From Odoribacteraceae bacterium (lineage in GTDB: Bacteria > Bacteroidota > Bacteroidia > Bacteroidales > Marinifilaceae), in the NCBI GenBank assembly GCA_031279175.1, contig JAITJA010000105.1, positions 1-19,502 of the forward strand: DNA of 19,502 bases. Direction: 5' to 3'. The stretch's first letter is position 1. Every line of letters starts with the position of its first letter. Shown one piece after another: positions 1 through 7,893 of the stretch. A program made the translations under genes and the position numbers. The notes beneath the pieces were generated by a model. That model worked only from the letters and a program-made list of their open reading frames with translations. It was not told where the DNA came from and ran no database searches.

Positions 1-218
1 CGAAGCTCGCGGACCACTCCGCGAAGCTCGCGGACGGCTCCGCGAAGCTCGCGGACGGCTCCGCGGCGGCCGCGGAGGGCACCGCGGCGGCCGCGGACGG
101 CATCGCGGCGGCCGCGGACGGCATCGCGGCGGCCGCGGACGGCATCGCGGCGGCCGCGGACGGCTCCGCGGCGGCCGCGGACGGCATCGCGGCGGCCGCG
201 GACGGCATCGCGGCGGCC
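1..218. repeat. 21-bp tandem repeat array (heptapeptide-type), runs off the left edge
   Basis: Ten complete 21-bp units run from 9 to 218, with part of another unit before them and a diverged one after. The consensus unit is GCGGACGGCATCGCGGCGGC plus C. The three leftmost units are variants: the 9-29 and 30-50 units end in GCGAAGCTC, and the 51-71 unit has CTCC instead of CATC. Each junction from 72 onward creates GCGGCCGC, giving eight such sites in about 150 bp. The period is a multiple of three and no stop occurs in any of the six frames, so openness alone does not tell the coding strand. On the plus strand, the frame of position 3 reads KLADGSA then AAAADGI heptads and stops at 234-236. 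On the minus strand, one frame reads PSAAAAM then PSASFAE heptads behind an ATG at 260-262. The array itself is certain; its role is not. Confidence 0.95.
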
Positions 219-262
219 GCGGAGGGTGCTTTTTGACCCGTTTGGAGCGTTTTTTCCATCAT
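1..262 (-). CDS. Possible heptad-repeat protein, N-terminal part only (continues beyond the left edge)
   Basis: Not a recognised family. Two in-frame ATGs lie at 260-262 and 257-259, only 12 bp after the stop of the GH27/GH43 gene on the same strand. The region before the ATG is A-rich, as is usual for Bacteroidota starts. The product would begin MMEKTLQTGQKAPS and then run in Ala-rich heptads (PSAAAAM, PSAAAAV), changing to PSASFAE towards the window edge. There is no signal peptide or membrane segment in the visible 87 residues; it looks disordered. The competing reading is a plus-strand gene entering from the left and ending at 236 with AAAADGI heptads, which would converge on the glycosidase gene. 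I slightly prefer the minus reading because of the start context and operon-like spacing. Non-coding repeat DNA is also possible. Confidence 0.38.
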   Translation of the reverse strand, partial: MMEKTLQTGQKAPSAAAAMPSAAAAMPSAAAAEPSAAAAMPSAAAAMPSAAAAMPSAAAAVPSAAAAEPSASFAEPSASFAEWSASF

Positions 263-274
263 TTCCCGGCTTTT

Positions 275-3200
275 TTACTTGAATTCCTCCCCGACGACGA
301 GCCGGTCTCCCGTGTCATCCACCTCGAACAGGCGGGGGAAGCGGGCATACCTCCCGTTAACGTTCGCGTGGCTATGCACGGACATCAACAGGCGGCCATC
401 GAAGGCGCGGAAGAGCATCCCGTGACCGAAATTCGGCGGCGTGACCGGCTCGCGCTCGTGGATCCAGGGCCCGTCCAGCGCGCCGCTTCCCGAGTAGGCC
501 ACGCCCTGCGTGTAGTCGCCCATCACCCAGCTCGTCCACAACATGCCGAGGCGTCCCGTTCGCGTGCGGAAGAGCCACGGGCCGTCGGTGACCTTGTTCG
601 GGAGCACCCTGTCGCCGACCCGCTCGCTGCTCCACGGCGAGTCCGACGCGAAAAAGAGCACGCTCCCCTTCCCCGTCGTCCCTTCCAGGTCGGGCTTCAG
701 GCGGATCTTCTCGACAGTGCCGTTCCAGTTCTGTAACCACTCGTGACAGTAGATCATGTAGGGGACGCCGTCCGCGTCGACCCAGAACGTGCCGTCGAGG
801 GTCGGGCGATCGGCAGGGAGGTACGCGGGATCTGCCATCGGGACGTACGGCCCGGCAGGGTGATCGCTCACCAGCACGTGGCAGGCGCGGCGCTCGATGG
901 CATTTCCCTTCACCGTGTCGATCTTCACGGCGCGATTCGTGAAGGTGGCGAAGTAATAATACCTCCCCCGGTACGCGTGCAGCTCGGCGGCCCAGACCAC
1001 CGGCGCGGGGCCCATCCACGAGGAGGGATCCGTCGCGATGGCCCGGTAGGGGCCGTTCCATGCCTTGAGATCCTTGCTTTTCCAGAGCATCCCGCCGGTG
1101 CCGGTCATGTAATAGGTGGCGGTTTTCTCGTCGGCCAGGATGCAAGGGTCGCTCAGGCGGATAGAATCCAGCGGCACGCCCGCCCGCGTCCACGGCCCGC
1201 CGCTCCATCGCTCCCAGAGACGGGCGGCCTCGGCGGCGGTGACGCCGATCACTGCCCCGTGCTTCGGGGAGGTGAAGTTCGTCGCGCGCATCGCCCCCTT
1301 GTTGAAGTGACCGAGGTTCGTGAAGTGGACGAAATCCCCCGTCTCGAGGAAGCCGAAGTTATGGGGATTGATGCTAAAGACGTCGTACATCAGCACCCAC
1401 TTGTCGCCGCGCCGCCAGACGTTCGGCGCTTCACACGATCCCCGCTCCGCGTCCACCTGCCGCGGCTCGTAGACGTAGCCGCCGTTGACCCGGTTCGAGA
1501 ACGCCATCTTGACGCCCCCGGGATTCTCCTGCGCGACGTACATCATGCAGAAGCGGCCGTCGGGCAACGCGGTGATGTCCGCGTCGAGCACCTGTATATT
1601 CGTGTCGGGGTACTCGAAGAGCAATGCCGGTCGCGTGACGAGCCGCGTGAACGCGTCGTCGGTGTACGCGTAATAGAGTTTCGTCTTCCCGTTGGCCAGG
1701 CGCATGGTGAAATAGAGCATCATTTTCCCCTCTTTCTCGTCGAAGATGGTTTGCGGCGCCCAGGCGCAGCTCACGTCGAGGTCGGGGAAGAGCTCCTGCA
1801 CGCGCACGTTCGCCCGGCTCCAGTGGACGAGGTCGGCGGACTTCATCAGGACGAATCCCTGGTTATTTCCCCAGCCGTGCGCGCGCTCGTCGCGTTCCCA
1901 TCGCGTGTCGCGATACCCGGCTTGCTGTCCGAAGATATGCAGGTCGGTCATCGCGAGGTAAAACGCGCCGTCCGGGCCGCGCGCGATATGCGGGTCGCGG
2001 ATGCCTTTCTGCGTGGCGATCGTGTCCCCGGCGATGACGGGACGGCCGTTATTCACGTCGACGAACGTGTAGCCGTCAGCGCTCGCGGCCATGTGCAGGC
2101 CGTGCGTGTCGTCCTTGAAATAGACCAGCAGGTAGCTCTCTTGCTCTCCCGCGCGCGGCGCGACGGCGGCCGCTTTCCCCTTGAAGAGGACGCAAGCGTG
2201 GGGGGGGAGCTCCACGACGAGGCGATCCTCGACGCGCGCGCGCTTCCCGCTCCACAAGTTGACCAGGGATTGTTTCCCGGCCAGACCGACGTCGCCCGGG
2301 CGGATGTCGTAACGGGCGGGTTCCGGCGCGTCGGAGAGGTTAAAGAGGGCGAGATAACGCTCGCCAGTGACGACATTCGTCGCGGTGACGGTATATCGCG
2401 ATCCCAGCCGCTGTACCTGCACGTCCGACCCCTCGCGGTGCATCTTCAGCACCTCGCGGTTGGTCAGGAGGGAGAGGGTGAAGGAATCATTGCTGGGAAG
2501 GTCGCCCCCGAACATGAGCGGGGAACGGAAGATCGCGAAGAAGGTCATCAACGAGCGTTGCTCGTCCCTCGTCAGGCGGGACGCGCGATCCTCTCCCCGC
2601 TCGCCGCGGATGGAGACGCGTCCCAGCGGGATCATGTCGCAATCAGGCCACGCGGGAGAGATGAAGGGCGTCCACGCGCGGGCCACTTCCATCAGGTGTG
2701 TCACGTCGCGCCACGCGTCCCAGAGGTCGTCGACCATCCTCCACATGTTGGCGTGCTTGGCCGCGTGCTCGCCCTTTTCCACGGGCGTCGCCCCGGGCGA
2801 CATGCTCAGGACAATGGGCCTCCCGCAACGGTCAATGGCCTCCCGGATCATCTCTATTTCCCGCTCGTGATAAGGACGCGAGAGGTCGTCGATCTTGATG
2901 AAGTCAACGCCCCACGAGGCGTATAGCTCGAAGATGGAGTTGTAATATTCCTGTGCCCCGGGGCGGTCGGCGATCGTGTAATTATCGCGCAACCACGCGC
3001 ATTGCAGGTCGGTGGAGTAGATCCTGTCGGCGGTGAGGTTCGTTCCCTTGACGGGTAGCCGCCTTTTCACGGCCTCTACCGGCACGCCGCGCATGACGTG
3101 GATGCCGAATTTCAACCCCAACGCGTGGACGCGGTCGGCGAGCGGCTTGAAGCCCTGCCCCCCGGCGGCGGAGGGGAAGCGGTTGAGGGCGGGGATGTAG

Positions 3201-3493
3201 CGCCCGAACTCGTCAAGCGCGTAACGGGGGTCTTTCTGGTTGTAGCCACCGGCCTTGTCGTTCTCGACGAACCAGCGGATGTCGACCACGACGTATTCCC
3301 ACCCGAATCGTTTCAGGTGCTTGGCCATGTACTCGGCGTTGGCCATTACCTCGTGTTCCTCGACGGTCGGCCCGTAACAGTCCCAGCTGTTCCAGCCCAT
3401 CGGGGGGGTTGCCGCCCACGCGTGGAAATCGGTTTGTGCCGCGACGGGCAGCGCGAGGAGGCATGTCATGAGAATGAATGTTGTTTTTTTCAT
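275..3493 (-). CDS. Exported three-module glycoside hydrolase: GH27 + GH43 + GH43-like
   Basis: This is a 1072-residue secreted enzyme with a Sec signal peptide (residues 1-20, MKKTTFILMT... ending AAQ). Residues about 25-435 are a GH27 (beta/alpha)8 domain plus beta-sandwich. The expected nucleophile is D202 in KIDDLS and the acid/base D256 in WRMVDD. The galactose-contact pair DD of alpha-galactosidases is D71-I72 here (VDIRW), which fits beta-L-arabinopyranosidase better than alpha-galactosidase. Residues about 450-745 are a five-blade GH43 propeller resembling the subfamily I know as GH43_34, with D500 (GIRDPHI), D637/D639 and E688 (SCEAPNV). Residues about 775-1070 form a second GH43-like domain with D782 (LSDPCI), D900 (LDGTFW) and D970 (VTDGP) where Glu is usual. 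It lies 48 bp after the GH3 gene, probably co-transcribed. The likely substrate is arabinose- and galactose-bearing plant side chains; exact specificity is inference. Confidence 0.9.
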   Translation of the reverse strand: MKKTTFILMTCLLALPVAAQTDFHAWAATPPMGWNSWDCYGPTVEEHEVMANAEYMAKHLKRFGWEYVVVDIRWFVENDKAGGYNQKDPRYALDEFGRYIPALNRFPSAAGGQGFKPLADRVHALGLKFGIHVMRGVPVEAVKRRLPVKGTNLTADRIYSTDLQCAWLRDNYTIADRPGAQEYYNSIFELYASWGVDFIKIDDLSRPYHEREIEMIREAIDRCGRPIVLSMSPGATPVEKGEHAAKHANMWRMVDDLWDAWRDVTHLMEVARAWTPFISPAWPDCDMIPLGRVSIRGERGEDRASRLTRDEQRSLMTFFAIFRSPLMFGGDLPSNDSFTLSLLTNREVLKMHREGSDVQVQRLGSRYTVTATNVVTGERYLALFNLSDAPEPARYDIRPGDVGLAGKQSLVNLWSGKRARVEDRLVVELPPHACVLFKGKAAAVAPRAGEQESYLLVYFKDDTHGLHMAASADGYTFVDVNNGRPVIAGDTIATQKGIRDPHIARGPDGAFYLAMTDLHIFGQQAGYRDTRWERDERAHGWGNNQGFVLMKSADLVHWSRANVRVQELFPDLDVSCAWAPQTIFDEKEGKMMLYFTMRLANGKTKLYYAYTDDAFTRLVTRPALLFEYPDTNIQVLDADITALPDGRFCMMYVAQENPGGVKMAFSNRVNGGYVYEPRQVDAERGSCEAPNVWRRGDKWVLMYDVFSINPHNFGFLETGDFVHFTNLGHFNKGAMRATNFTSPKHGAVIGVTAAEAARLWERWSGGPWTRAGVPLDSIRLSDPCILADEKTATYYMTGTGGMLWKSKDLKAWNGPYRAIATDPSSWMGPAPVVWAAELHAYRGRYYYFATFTNRAVKIDTVKGNAIERRACHVLVSDHPAGPYVPMADPAYLPADRPTLDGTFWVDADGVPYMIYCHEWLQNWNGTVEKIRLKPDLEGTTGKGSVLFFASDSPWSSERVGDRVLPNKVTDGPWLFRTRTGRLGMLWTSWVMGDYTQGVAYSGSGALDGPWIHEREPVTPPNFGHGMLFRAFDGRLLMSVHSHANVNGRYARFPRLFEVDDTGDRLVVGEEFK

Positions 3494-3518
3494 GGTGATG
3501 ATTGTTTCGTGAGTGAAG

Positions 3519-3540
3519 GCGCGCGGGTTGCCGGGCGCGC
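3519..3540 (-). other. GC-only inverted repeat between GH3 and GH27/GH43 genes
   Basis: A perfect 6-bp inverted repeat, GCGCGC at 3519-3524 and 3535-3540, flanks a 10-nt loop in the 48-bp gap between the two glycosidase genes. On the transcribed minus strand it is followed by CTTCACTC, not a T run, so it is not a standard terminator. It could influence mRNA stability or the relative expression of the two genes, or be chance in GC-rich DNA. Confidence 0.35.
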
Positions 3541-3541
3541 G

Positions 3542-6142
3542 TCAGTATAGAACGACGCGTTTCTCTATCGCCCCGCCACTCTCGAGGAGCGCGGCGGAGG
3601 GTTGCCCTCCACCAACGGAGAGGCGGATGACGCCGGCGTCGGTGACAAGGTGATCGCCGTCGACGCGGGCGAGTTGTCGCGGGGAGAGGGTAAACTCCAC
3701 GTTGCAGGTCTCCCCGGCGTAGATGTAGACGCGGGCGAAGCCCTGCAAGGAGCGGATGGGGACGCGACCGGGGGCGTTTTCCCGCGTCACGTACAGTTGT
3801 ACTACCTCGTTCCCGTCGCGATCGCCGGTGTTTTCCACCTTGACGGAGACGGTCAGGGGTTCGCCCGCCCGGATCTTGTCGGGCGCTTCTATCCCGGTGT
3901 ACGCGAAGCGCGTGTAACTAAGGCCGTGGCCGAAGGGGAAGAGGGGCTCGCCCTCGAAATAGCGGTACGTGCGGCCGCGCATGTCGTAGTCGTCGAACGG
4001 CGGGAGATCTTCCGCGGATTTGTAGAAGGTGACGGGGAGCCGACCGGAAGGGTTCCGGATGCCGGAGAGCGCGAGCGCGAGCGCTCTCCCTCCCTCCTGG
4101 CCGGGATACCATGCCTCGACGATGGCGGGGACGTGTTCCGCCTCCCACGGGATGGCAAGGGCGCTCCCGTTGAGCAGCACGAGGATGATCGGTTTCCCGA
4201 GCGCGTGGATTTTCCGGATCAACTCCTGCTGCACGCGAGGTAGGCCGATGTCAACGCGATCACCGCCGCGGAATCCCTCGACGTTGACGCGCATCTCCTC
4301 CCCCTCGAGCCGCGGGCTGAGGCCCATGCACATGATGACCACGTCAGCGTCGCGCGCCACCTCGATGGCCTCCTCCTCGAGCCGTTCGGCGGGAGGATCC
4401 CAGAGCAGGCGGGCGAACGCGCCGGTCATTCCCTCCTTGCCGGTGTACTCGAGGCGCAGGCGGTAATGTCTCCCGGCCTCGAGGCGGAGGGTAGCGAGCG
4501 CGGGGTTGGTCTCGTGGACGGTGTTCCAGCCGGCGACGCGCTTGTCGTCGAGGTATAACTCGAAGCGGGGGTAGGCATGGCCGCCGATCGCGTAATCACC
4601 GGTCACGCGGGGGACGAGCACGCCTGTCCAGCTGATCGCGCCGTCGAAGTGCTCCCCGTCCGGCGGCTCGCGTCCCCAGTGGACGTCAACGCCCAGCCAT
4701 CTCTCTTCCCCGTGGCGCGGGCTTTTTAGCTCTTCCCCGCGGCGATTCACGGCGCGGAGACCGTGCTCGCTCAACGAGGAGTCGGTATAGAGGCAATCAC
4801 CCGGGACCGGGCGTAACAACGGGAGGCCATCGGCCACGGGACAGCCCGGGGCGTACGCGACGACGGACTCGCTATACATCTCCCTTATTCCCTCGAGAGG
4901 CGTGGTGTAGTTTTCCGCGAACCCGTTATAGTTCCCGTACAGGAGGTGTTCATCGTCGGCGTTGGGACCGATGACGGCGATTTTCCCCGGCATCTTGTCT
5001 AACGGGAGGAGGTTGCCCTCGTTTTTCAGCAAGACGATGGAGGCCATGGCAACCTGGAGGGCGAACTGATCGTGATAGACGATATCCTCCGCGTCCCGGG
5101 CGACGCGGGCATAGACGATACTATCCGGGTCGAACTGCCCGAGCTGCATCCGCGCGAGCATGATCCGCTTGACGGCGCGGTCGATCTCCTCTTCCGTGAC
5201 AAGTCCCCGCTCGACGGCCTCGCCGAGCGCCGGGTAGGTGTCCCCGCAATTCTGGTCGACGCCCGCCTTGATGGCCATCGCGGCGGCCTCGACGCGGTCG
5301 GTGGCGACGCCGTGCCGTCCCTCGCGGTAGAAGTCGTGGAGCGCCCAGCAGTCGGAGACGATGTATCCCGTGAAGCCCCACTCGCCGCGGAGCTTTGCCT
5401 CGAGGAAGGCGTTGCCGCAACAGGGCATCCCGTCGAGACGCTGGTAGGCGCACATGACGCAGCGCGCGCCCCCCTCCTTGACGGCCCGCTCGAAGTGCGG
5501 GAGGTAGGTCTCGAGCATGTCGTGCATCGAGGGGCGCGCGTCGAAGGAGTGACGCGTGGATTCGGGCCCGCTGTGGACGGCGAAGTGCTTGACGCCGGAG
5601 ATGACTTTCAGGTAACGGGGGTCGTCGCCCTGCAACCCGCGGATGAATTGCACGGCGAGCGAGCCGGTGAGGAAGGGATCCTCGCCGTAGGTCTCCATGC
5701 CCCGCCCCCAGCGCGGGTCGCGGAAGATATTGATGTTGGGCGACCAGAAGGAGAGGCCCTGGTAGATGTCGCGTTCGCCTCTTTCAGCGTGCTCGCGATG
5801 CTTGACGCGGGCCTCGGTGGAGATGACGTCGCCAACGAGGTAAAGGAACTCTTCGTCCCACGTGGCGGCAAGGCCGATGGCTTGCGGGAAGACGGTGGCG
5901 ATGCCGTCGCGGGCGACGCCGTGTAGCCCCTCGTTCCACCAGTTGTGTGGCGGGATGCCGAGGCTATCGATGCCGGGCGCGTCGTACCGGAGCTGGTCGA
6001 TTTTCTGCTGGAGGTTCATGCGGGCGACGAGGTCGTCAACGCGTTTTTCGAAGTCTACGCGCGTGTCGAGGGAGGGAGGAAGGGAGGATTTGCACGCGGC
6101 AACGCTAACAAGGAGGAGTAGGAATAGGAGGCGAGTTTTCAT
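3542..6142 (-). CDS. GH3 glycosidase lipoprotein with inserted PA14 domain (beta-xylosidase-like)
   Basis: The preferred start at 6140-6142 gives 866 residues beginning MKTRLLFLLLLVSVAAC, a lipoprotein signal with lipobox VAA-C17. An in-frame start at 6196 would add 18 residues before the signal and is unlikely. Residues about 30-350 are the GH3 N-terminal domain, with the plant/bacterial xylosidase signatures SPNINIFRDPRWGRG, KHFAVHSGPE, and nucleophile D264 in YIVSDCWAL. Residues about 365-740 are the GH3 C-terminal domain, interrupted by a PA14 domain at about 470-585 (GVLVPRVTGDYAI, LYLDDKRVAGW). The acid/base Glu lies in LEGEE (613-616). A fibronectin-III-like domain ends the protein (750-866). 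The mature N-terminus CKSSLPPS lacks acidic residues, so surface export is not suggested. Exo-beta-xylosidase, alpha-L-arabinofuranosidase and beta-glucosidase activities all occur in this family; I favour a pentosidase from context. Confidence 0.93.
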   Translation of the reverse strand: MKTRLLFLLLLVSVAACKSSLPPSLDTRVDFEKRVDDLVARMNLQQKIDQLRYDAPGIDSLGIPPHNWWNEGLHGVARDGIATVFPQAIGLAATWDEEFLYLVGDVISTEARVKHREHAERGERDIYQGLSFWSPNINIFRDPRWGRGMETYGEDPFLTGSLAVQFIRGLQGDDPRYLKVISGVKHFAVHSGPESTRHSFDARPSMHDMLETYLPHFERAVKEGGARCVMCAYQRLDGMPCCGNAFLEAKLRGEWGFTGYIVSDCWALHDFYREGRHGVATDRVEAAAMAIKAGVDQNCGDTYPALGEAVERGLVTEEEIDRAVKRIMLARMQLGQFDPDSIVYARVARDAEDIVYHDQFALQVAMASIVLLKNEGNLLPLDKMPGKIAVIGPNADDEHLLYGNYNGFAENYTTPLEGIREMYSESVVAYAPGCPVADGLPLLRPVPGDCLYTDSSLSEHGLRAVNRRGEELKSPRHGEERWLGVDVHWGREPPDGEHFDGAISWTGVLVPRVTGDYAIGGHAYPRFELYLDDKRVAGWNTVHETNPALATLRLEAGRHYRLRLEYTGKEGMTGAFARLLWDPPAERLEEEAIEVARDADVVIMCMGLSPRLEGEEMRVNVEGFRGGDRVDIGLPRVQQELIRKIHALGKPIILVLLNGSALAIPWEAEHVPAIVEAWYPGQEGGRALALALSGIRNPSGRLPVTFYKSAEDLPPFDDYDMRGRTYRYFEGEPLFPFGHGLSYTRFAYTGIEAPDKIRAGEPLTVSVKVENTGDRDGNEVVQLYVTRENAPGRVPIRSLQGFARVYIYAGETCNVEFTLSPRQLARVDGDHLVTDAGVIRLSVGGGQPSAALLESGGAIEKRVVLY

Positions 6143-6195
6143 GATTCTGTCGTGACGAGTTGTTATACATGTTCTATGAAGTCGAAGAGGGGGCA

Positions 6196-6213
6196 AAAAG
6201 ACGCGTGTCTTTT
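6196..6213. other. Second small hairpin after the operon terminator
   Basis: AAAAGAC (6196-6202) and GTCTTTT (6207-6213) form a 7-bp stem around a GCGT loop. It sits just downstream of the GH51 terminator on the minus strand and upstream of the GH3 start. With A runs on one side and T runs on the other, it could act as a weak back-up terminator in either direction. Confidence 0.4.
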
Positions 6214-6217
6214 GGCG

Positions 6218-6249
6218 AAAAAGTCGACGCCATTCGTGATGGCGTCGAC
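6218..6249 (-). terminator. Intrinsic terminator of the arabinose operon
   Basis: A perfect 11-bp stem joins GTCGACGCCAT (6223-6233) and ATGGCGTCGAC (6239-6249) around a 5-nt loop. On the minus strand it is followed directly by TTTTT (6222 down to 6218), the classic rho-independent layout. It lies 45 nt after the GH51 stop codon and before the GH3 start. It marks the end of the araD-araA-araB-symporter-GH51 transcript, so the GH3 and GH27/GH43 genes need their own promoter or read-through. I see no good -7 box between here and the GH3 start. Confidence 0.85.
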
Positions 6250-6294
6250 GGTTTTCTCGCGGAGATCGCGGTACACGTCCCCTTCTTTTCCACC

Positions 6295-7863
6295 TTATTC
6301 TATCTCGAGTAGGACGACGGAGCAGGCGGGTAATTTCACCGTGACAACCCCCTTGGCCAGCCGCGCGCCGTTAAAGGGCTTCACGGCGACGCGATCGGGA
6401 GCGTCAAAGGTGTTGTGGTCGGTGATCGCGGACGAGACGAGCGCGTGGCCGGACACCCGCTTGACGGTCGTCCCGCGGGGTTCGATCTCGATACTCTGCT
6501 CGTTCTTCGGGTCGACGTTCACGAGGGTGACGTGGATCTTCCCGCTGGCATCCCGCGACGCGGAGGCGTTAATGGCGTCAATCCCTCTCGATTCGCGGCG
6601 GAAGGGGAGATTTGCCTGCGCGGGTGCAGCCTGCGCGACGCGGTTAGCGGTGAGCGCGGTGGGCAGTAACGTCGCGTCGTGGTGCGCCTTGTAGAGCCAG
6701 AAAACCCAGTAGGTGGGGGTGCGGACGATCTTCTCGTCCTTGGTCAGCAGGACGGCCTGCAGGACGTTGATCGTTTGGGCGATGTTGGCCATCCGGACGC
6801 GGTCGGCGTGATTATTGAAGATATTGAGATTCGTGCCGGCGATGATGGCGTCGCGGAGGGTGTTCTGCTGGAAGAGGAACCCGGGATTCGTCCCCGGCTC
6901 GACGTCGTACCACGCTCCCCACTCGTCCGGGACGAGCGCGACGCGTTTTTGCGGGTCGAACCGGTCCATGATGTTGGAGTGTCGCGCGAGCAGCTCGTTC
7001 ATGACGAGGGTCTTCTCGATAGTCGAGAGGTACTCGTTCTCGTTGAAGTTCGTGGCCGAACCTTTCCTTCCCCAGCTCCCGGGCACGGTGTAGTGGTGCA
7101 GGGATAATCCTTGCATCTGCCCGCCGGCGTCGCGCATGAGGGTTTCTGTCCAGTTATAATCAGCGCTATTCGCGCCCCCGGCGATCTTGAAGAGGCGATT
7201 CTCGCCGTAGTTGCGGCAGTAGGTGGCGTAGCGACGGTAGAGGTCGGCGTAGAACGCGGCCGTCATGTTGCCGCCGCATCCCCAGTTTTCGTTCCCGACG
7301 CCCCAGAAGGAGACCTTCCATGGTTTCTCTCTCCCGTTCTGCTTGCGCAGGTTGGCCATCGGGCTTTCCCCGTCGAAGGTGATATATTCCACCCACTTGG
7401 ACATTTCCTCGACGGAACCGCTACCGACGTTCCCGCAGATATAGGGTTCGCAACCGAGTTGCTCGCAGAGATCGAGGAACTCGTGTGTTCCGAAGCTGTT
7501 ATCCTCGACGACGCCCCCCCAGTGCGTGTTGATCATGCGGGGACGGTCTGCACGCGGCCCGATGCCATCCATCCAGTGGTACTCGTCGGCGAAGCAGCCG
7601 CCTGGCCAGCGGAGGTTGGGGATGCTGATCTCCTTGAGCGCGGCGACGACGTCGTTACGGATGCCGCGGGTGTTCGGGATGGGGGAATCTTCCCCGACCC
7701 AGAAGCCACCGTAGATGCAGTGCCCGAGGTGCTCGGCGAAGTGCCCGTTGTTGTGTTTACTGATCGTAGTCTGGCCCTGGTCGGCGTGGATGACGAGCTT
7801 GTTCTGGCCCCGCGCCGCCACGAAGGCGGCGACGAGAGCGATGGTAAAGAAAAAGTGTTTCAT
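6295..7863 (-). CDS. Exported alpha-L-arabinofuranosidase, GH51
   Basis: This enzyme hydrolyses terminal non-reducing alpha-L-arabinofuranosyl residues with retention. The start at 7861-7863 gives 522 residues and a clean signal peptide (MKHFFFTIALVAAFVAARGQ). An upstream in-frame ATG at 7885-7887 would only put eight extra residues ahead of it. GH51 motifs are clear: RWPGGCFADEYHW near 85-97, the acid/base E192 in GVGNENWGCGG, and the nucleophile E314 in VPDEWGAWYD. A C-terminal beta-sandwich follows from about residue 420. Length matches single-domain GH51 enzymes. It is the last gene of the arabinose operon, 30 bp behind the symporter, and is followed by a strong terminator. Its signal peptide implies periplasmic release of arabinose next to the importer. 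Family assignment is firm; the natural oligosaccharide is unknown. Confidence 0.95.
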   Translation of the reverse strand: MKHFFFTIALVAAFVAARGQNKLVIHADQGQTTISKHNNGHFAEHLGHCIYGGFWVGEDSPIPNTRGIRNDVVAALKEISIPNLRWPGGCFADEYHWMDGIGPRADRPRMINTHWGGVVEDNSFGTHEFLDLCEQLGCEPYICGNVGSGSVEEMSKWVEYITFDGESPMANLRKQNGREKPWKVSFWGVGNENWGCGGNMTAAFYADLYRRYATYCRNYGENRLFKIAGGANSADYNWTETLMRDAGGQMQGLSLHHYTVPGSWGRKGSATNFNENEYLSTIEKTLVMNELLARHSNIMDRFDPQKRVALVPDEWGAWYDVEPGTNPGFLFQQNTLRDAIIAGTNLNIFNNHADRVRMANIAQTINVLQAVLLTKDEKIVRTPTYWVFWLYKAHHDATLLPTALTANRVAQAAPAQANLPFRRESRGIDAINASASRDASGKIHVTLVNVDPKNEQSIEIEPRGTTVKRVSGHALVSSAITDHNTFDAPDRVAVKPFNGARLAKGVVTVKLPACSVVLLEIE

Positions 7864-7893
7864 GCGATTTGTATTTGAAGTTATCATGCAATG

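Noticed and set aside
1..218. CRISPR array
   Set aside because: The units are directly adjacent 21-mers with no unique spacers, and the period keeps a reading frame; this is a simple tandem repeat.
231..274. T runs after the repeat as an intrinsic terminator
   Set aside because: The T runs at 251-255 and near 271-276 have no stable stem directly before them on either strand.
743..2926. A 727-codon open frame on the plus strand, antisense to the GH27/GH43 gene
   Set aside because: No recognisable motif, His/Val/Arg/Gly-rich composition, and full overlap with well-conserved modules. Long antisense frames are expected because the gene rarely uses TTA, CTA and TCA codons.
275..6142. A full polysaccharide utilization locus
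   Set aside because: No SusC-like or SusD-like gene, surface glycan-binding protein or hybrid two-component or ECF regulator is in the window, so only a glycosidase cluster can be claimed.
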